A DNA stretch of 64,000 nt from Parnassius smintheus behrii (taxonomy: Eukaryota; Arthropoda; Insecta; Lepidoptera; Papilionidae), in NCBI GenBank assembly GCA_036936625.1, contig JAUPFT010000001.1:9010031-9074030 (forward strand), written 5' to 3'. Position numbers and translations under genes: made by a program. The notes under the pieces were generated by a model. The model searched no databases. It saw only the letters and a list, made by a program, of their open reading frames with translations, and was not told the DNA's origin. Position 1 is the stretch's first letter. The number at the start of each line of letters is the position of its first letter. Of this stretch, positions 61,650-64,000 are shown in pieces.

Positions 61650-64000
61650 ATGAACTATTTCTCTCTGCTGATTCAGATTCTTCTTTTTTTTTCACTAAAT
61701 GACTCTTTTTCGGAACCTACTACTCTTCGTAATCTGCTTACTCAAAAGTTTCATGGTTTGACTAATAACTTTAACGTTTGTTACATTAACGCTCAGAGCA
61801 TTCCGCAACATTATAATGAACTTGTTGATACTTTTCATAATCAGTCTATTTCTGCGATACTTGTTTCGGAAAGCTGGTTAAAACCTACCTTACCGTCCAC
61901 CTCGTACGGGCTCGTAAATGATCGTACGGGCAAAAGAGGTGGTGGTGTAGCGGTATACTTACGTAATGGTATACCCTATAAACAATTATGTGCTTCTTCT
62001 TCTGTTTATTCTGGTACAATAGAATACATGTTCTTGGAGATTACCATCAGTGGGACTAAGACTGTTCTCGGTGCAATTTACTGTCCACCAGGAGTTAATT
62101 ATTTTTGTGACCTTGAATCGGCTCTTTTTTCTATCGGCTCTGATTATCAGCACTTTATTATAATGGGAGACTTCAATACTGATATTCTCTGTAACTCTGC
62201 GAGGTCACGTGAATTGTATACAGTTATGAACTCCTTTAATTTGTCACTTCTTCCTCTCGACCCCACACACCACAATCTTGATACTGCTGATTGTTTAATA
62301 GATTTAATAGTGGTCGCTTCTGAAGATCATGTCGTTGGCCACGGTCAACTCTCCGCCCCTGTGTTTTCGCGGCACGATTTACGGTATATTTCTTATAGGA
62401 TTAAATGTCCTAAGGTCAATCATGTGATGGTGCATCTGCGTAATCTAGCGAGACTTAATGTTGCGGAACTTCAGCAAGGTGCTTGTAGTATAGATTGGAG
62501 TGATACTTACAGCGTAGAGAGTGTTGACGAAAAAGTAGCTCTTTTTAATTCAAATATACAGAAGTTGTTTGATAAACACGCTCCTTCACACAAAGTCAGA
62601 CTGAAACGATCATGGATTACTGAGGATATCCGCAGGGGTATGGCAAAGCGTGATCGAGAATTTAGTAAATATAAGAGTAATCGGTGTACTGTTAACTGGA
62701 CTCGATTCAAAGCCGCTAGGAATCGGTGTAATCAGATGGTGCGGGCCGCTAAACGCCGTTATATTCATCGAAATATCCTTAACGCTTCTATGGCTGATTC
62801 GTGGAAATTTTTAAAATCAATCGGGATAGGTAAACCTGCTTCTAACTTTGATCCTTCAATCTTCTCTGTTAATCAACTTAATACATACTTTTCTACTGCA
62901 CCACAGCTGCATTCGTCAATTAAATCTACTACTATTGCCCATGTTAATTCTCTTCCAAAATTTTACAAAAGCTCTTTCAATTTTTCTCCCGTTACTGATG
63001 AGGATATAAAAAAGTCAATTTCTTTCATCAAGTCCGCCGCAGTAGGCTCTGATGATGTGAGCAGAATCATGATCAATCTCATCCTCGATTATGTCTTACC
63101 AGTACTTACCCACATAGTAAATTTTTCATTAAATACTGGGGTTTTTCCTTCACTATGGTGAAATGCTTTTGTTCTCCCACTTCCAAAACTAAATAATCCT
63201 AGTTCTGTTTCTCACTTTCGTCCTATCTCTATTCTTCCTTTTCTATCAAAAGTACTTGAAGCTGTTGCTCACAGACAAATTTCTGACTACGTTTTTAAAA
63301 ATAATTTTTTAAGTAGCTATCAATCAGGTTTCAGGCCAGGACATAGTACAACAACAGCCCTGCTTAAAGTTACGGAAGATTTACGTATAGGTATGGAGGA
63401 GTCAAAATTAACTGTGTTAGTTTTAATAGATTTCTCAAACGCTTTTAATGCTGTTGATCATGACATCCTTCTTACAATACTTTCTCACATTGGTTTCTCC
63501 TCATCAGCGCGGGAATGGTTCGCATCCTATCTTCAGGGACGTCAGCAGGCTGTTCGCGTGGGTCCAGTTATTTCTGACTGGTGCACGCTGGTCGCTGGCG
63601 TTCCTAAAGGCGGAATTCTCTCACCTCTTTTGTTTTCAATTTTTATAAATCTCATTACATCTCACATTCGCTGCACGTACCATCTCTATGCCGATGACTT
63701 AAAAATATATGGTCAGTCTGATAACGATATCGAAGATGCGATCACTGAGCTAAACTCTGACCACACTCGTATCTCTGATTGGTCTAGCAAATTCGGTATT
63801 ACTGTTAACCCTACCAAGTGCCAGCAAATTATAGTTGGAAGTAGCCGTCGCTTATCTACATTGGATTTTAATTCACTGCCACCTGTAAATTTTAATAATG
63901 CTGTCATACCTTATTCAGCTACTGTGAAAAATCTAGGACTTATCATTGAAAGCAGTCTAAGTTGGCGGCCGCAAGTCACGGAAGTAAGCAAAAAAGTTAT
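61650..64000 (+). pseudogene. LINE ORF2: endonuclease and reverse transcriptase, one internal stop
   Basis: Endonuclease motifs: NVCYINAQSI, AILVSESWLK, VLGAIYCPPG, IIMGDFNTDI and the RHDL equivalent of SDH. RT motifs: HFRPISILPFLSKVLE, SGFRPGHSTTTALL, VLIDFSNAFNAVDHD (A), AGVPKGGILSPLLFS (B), YHLYADDLKIYG (C). The frame is open except for TGA at 63159-63161, a single transition from CGA. It continues past the window edge, and the C-terminus is not seen. Confidence 0.85.

Larger units (their letters stand above)
60130..64000 (+). mobile_element. APE/RT LINE, nearly full length, running off the window
   Basis: A 5' UTR (60130-60348), ORF1 (60349-61107, two frameshifts), a spacer of about 540 bp with a (TA)n run at 61583-61600, then ORF2 from 61650 with endonuclease and reverse transcriptase domains to the window edge. 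ORF2 has one stop only. The clade is not certain; ORF1 and RT resemble the CR1/L2/Jockey side of LINEs. Confidence 0.8.

Noticed and set aside
1..64000. CRISPR arrays, bacterial operons, riboswitches or rRNA
   Set aside because: No regularly spaced repeats with unique spacers and no rRNA-like segments; introns and SINEs show a eukaryotic nuclear context.

Overview
The window is non-coding, repeat-rich nuclear DNA of an insect, most likely a moth or butterfly. The evidence is dispersed copies of an RTE-type LINE ending in the GGCCTATGTTCAGCAGTGGAC-like tail common in Lepidoptera, tRNA-derived SINEs, a low-GC background and many nested transposons. No complete host gene is visible; two very short candidate exons (12870-12902 and 42520-42556) are the only hints of one.

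The centrepiece is an apparently intact Polinton/Maverick element, which can equally be called an integrated adintovirus-like genome, at 17061-31885 (14,825 bp). It has 2.2-kb terminal inverted repeats (TIRs) that differ by about five substitutions and a poly-A length, and a perfect 6-bp target duplication (TGCTTT). It encodes a protein-primed family B DNA polymerase, a retrovirus-type integrase with chromodomain, an FtsK/HerA-like packaging ATPase, an adenain-type protease, major and minor jelly-roll capsid proteins, a pVI-like small protein, a basic protein with a hydrophobic tail, a conserved unknown protein and a BIR (inhibitor-of-apoptosis) domain. The core genes lie head-to-tail on the minus strand with overlaps of 1-25 nt. 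The protease and a spliced unknown gene lie inside the TIRs and so exist in two copies each. Both TIRs carry the same SINE in the intron of that spliced gene. The BIR frame lies just past the left TIR, in the same frame as the spliced gene, behind a single TAG.

The Polinton sits inside the tyrosine-recombinase gene of an older, degenerate DIRS-like retrotransposon (about 16255-36820, minus strand). That element has inverted terminal repeats, gag-like, RT/RNase H and recombinase remnants, and a large hairpin at its left end.

Left flank (1-16250): a SINE, a P-element/THAP9-like transposase remnant, fold-back repeats, a complete Tc1/mariner-type DNA transposon with DD82E spacing (4234-6656), LINE fragments, and a 758-bp MITE with an internal tandem duplication (14382-15139). 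Right flank (36821-64000): several fold-back MITEs and palindromes, an RTE LINE with a twin-priming-type inversion (50497-53000), further LINE and SINE fragments, and a nearly full-length APE/RT LINE running off the right edge (60130-64000).
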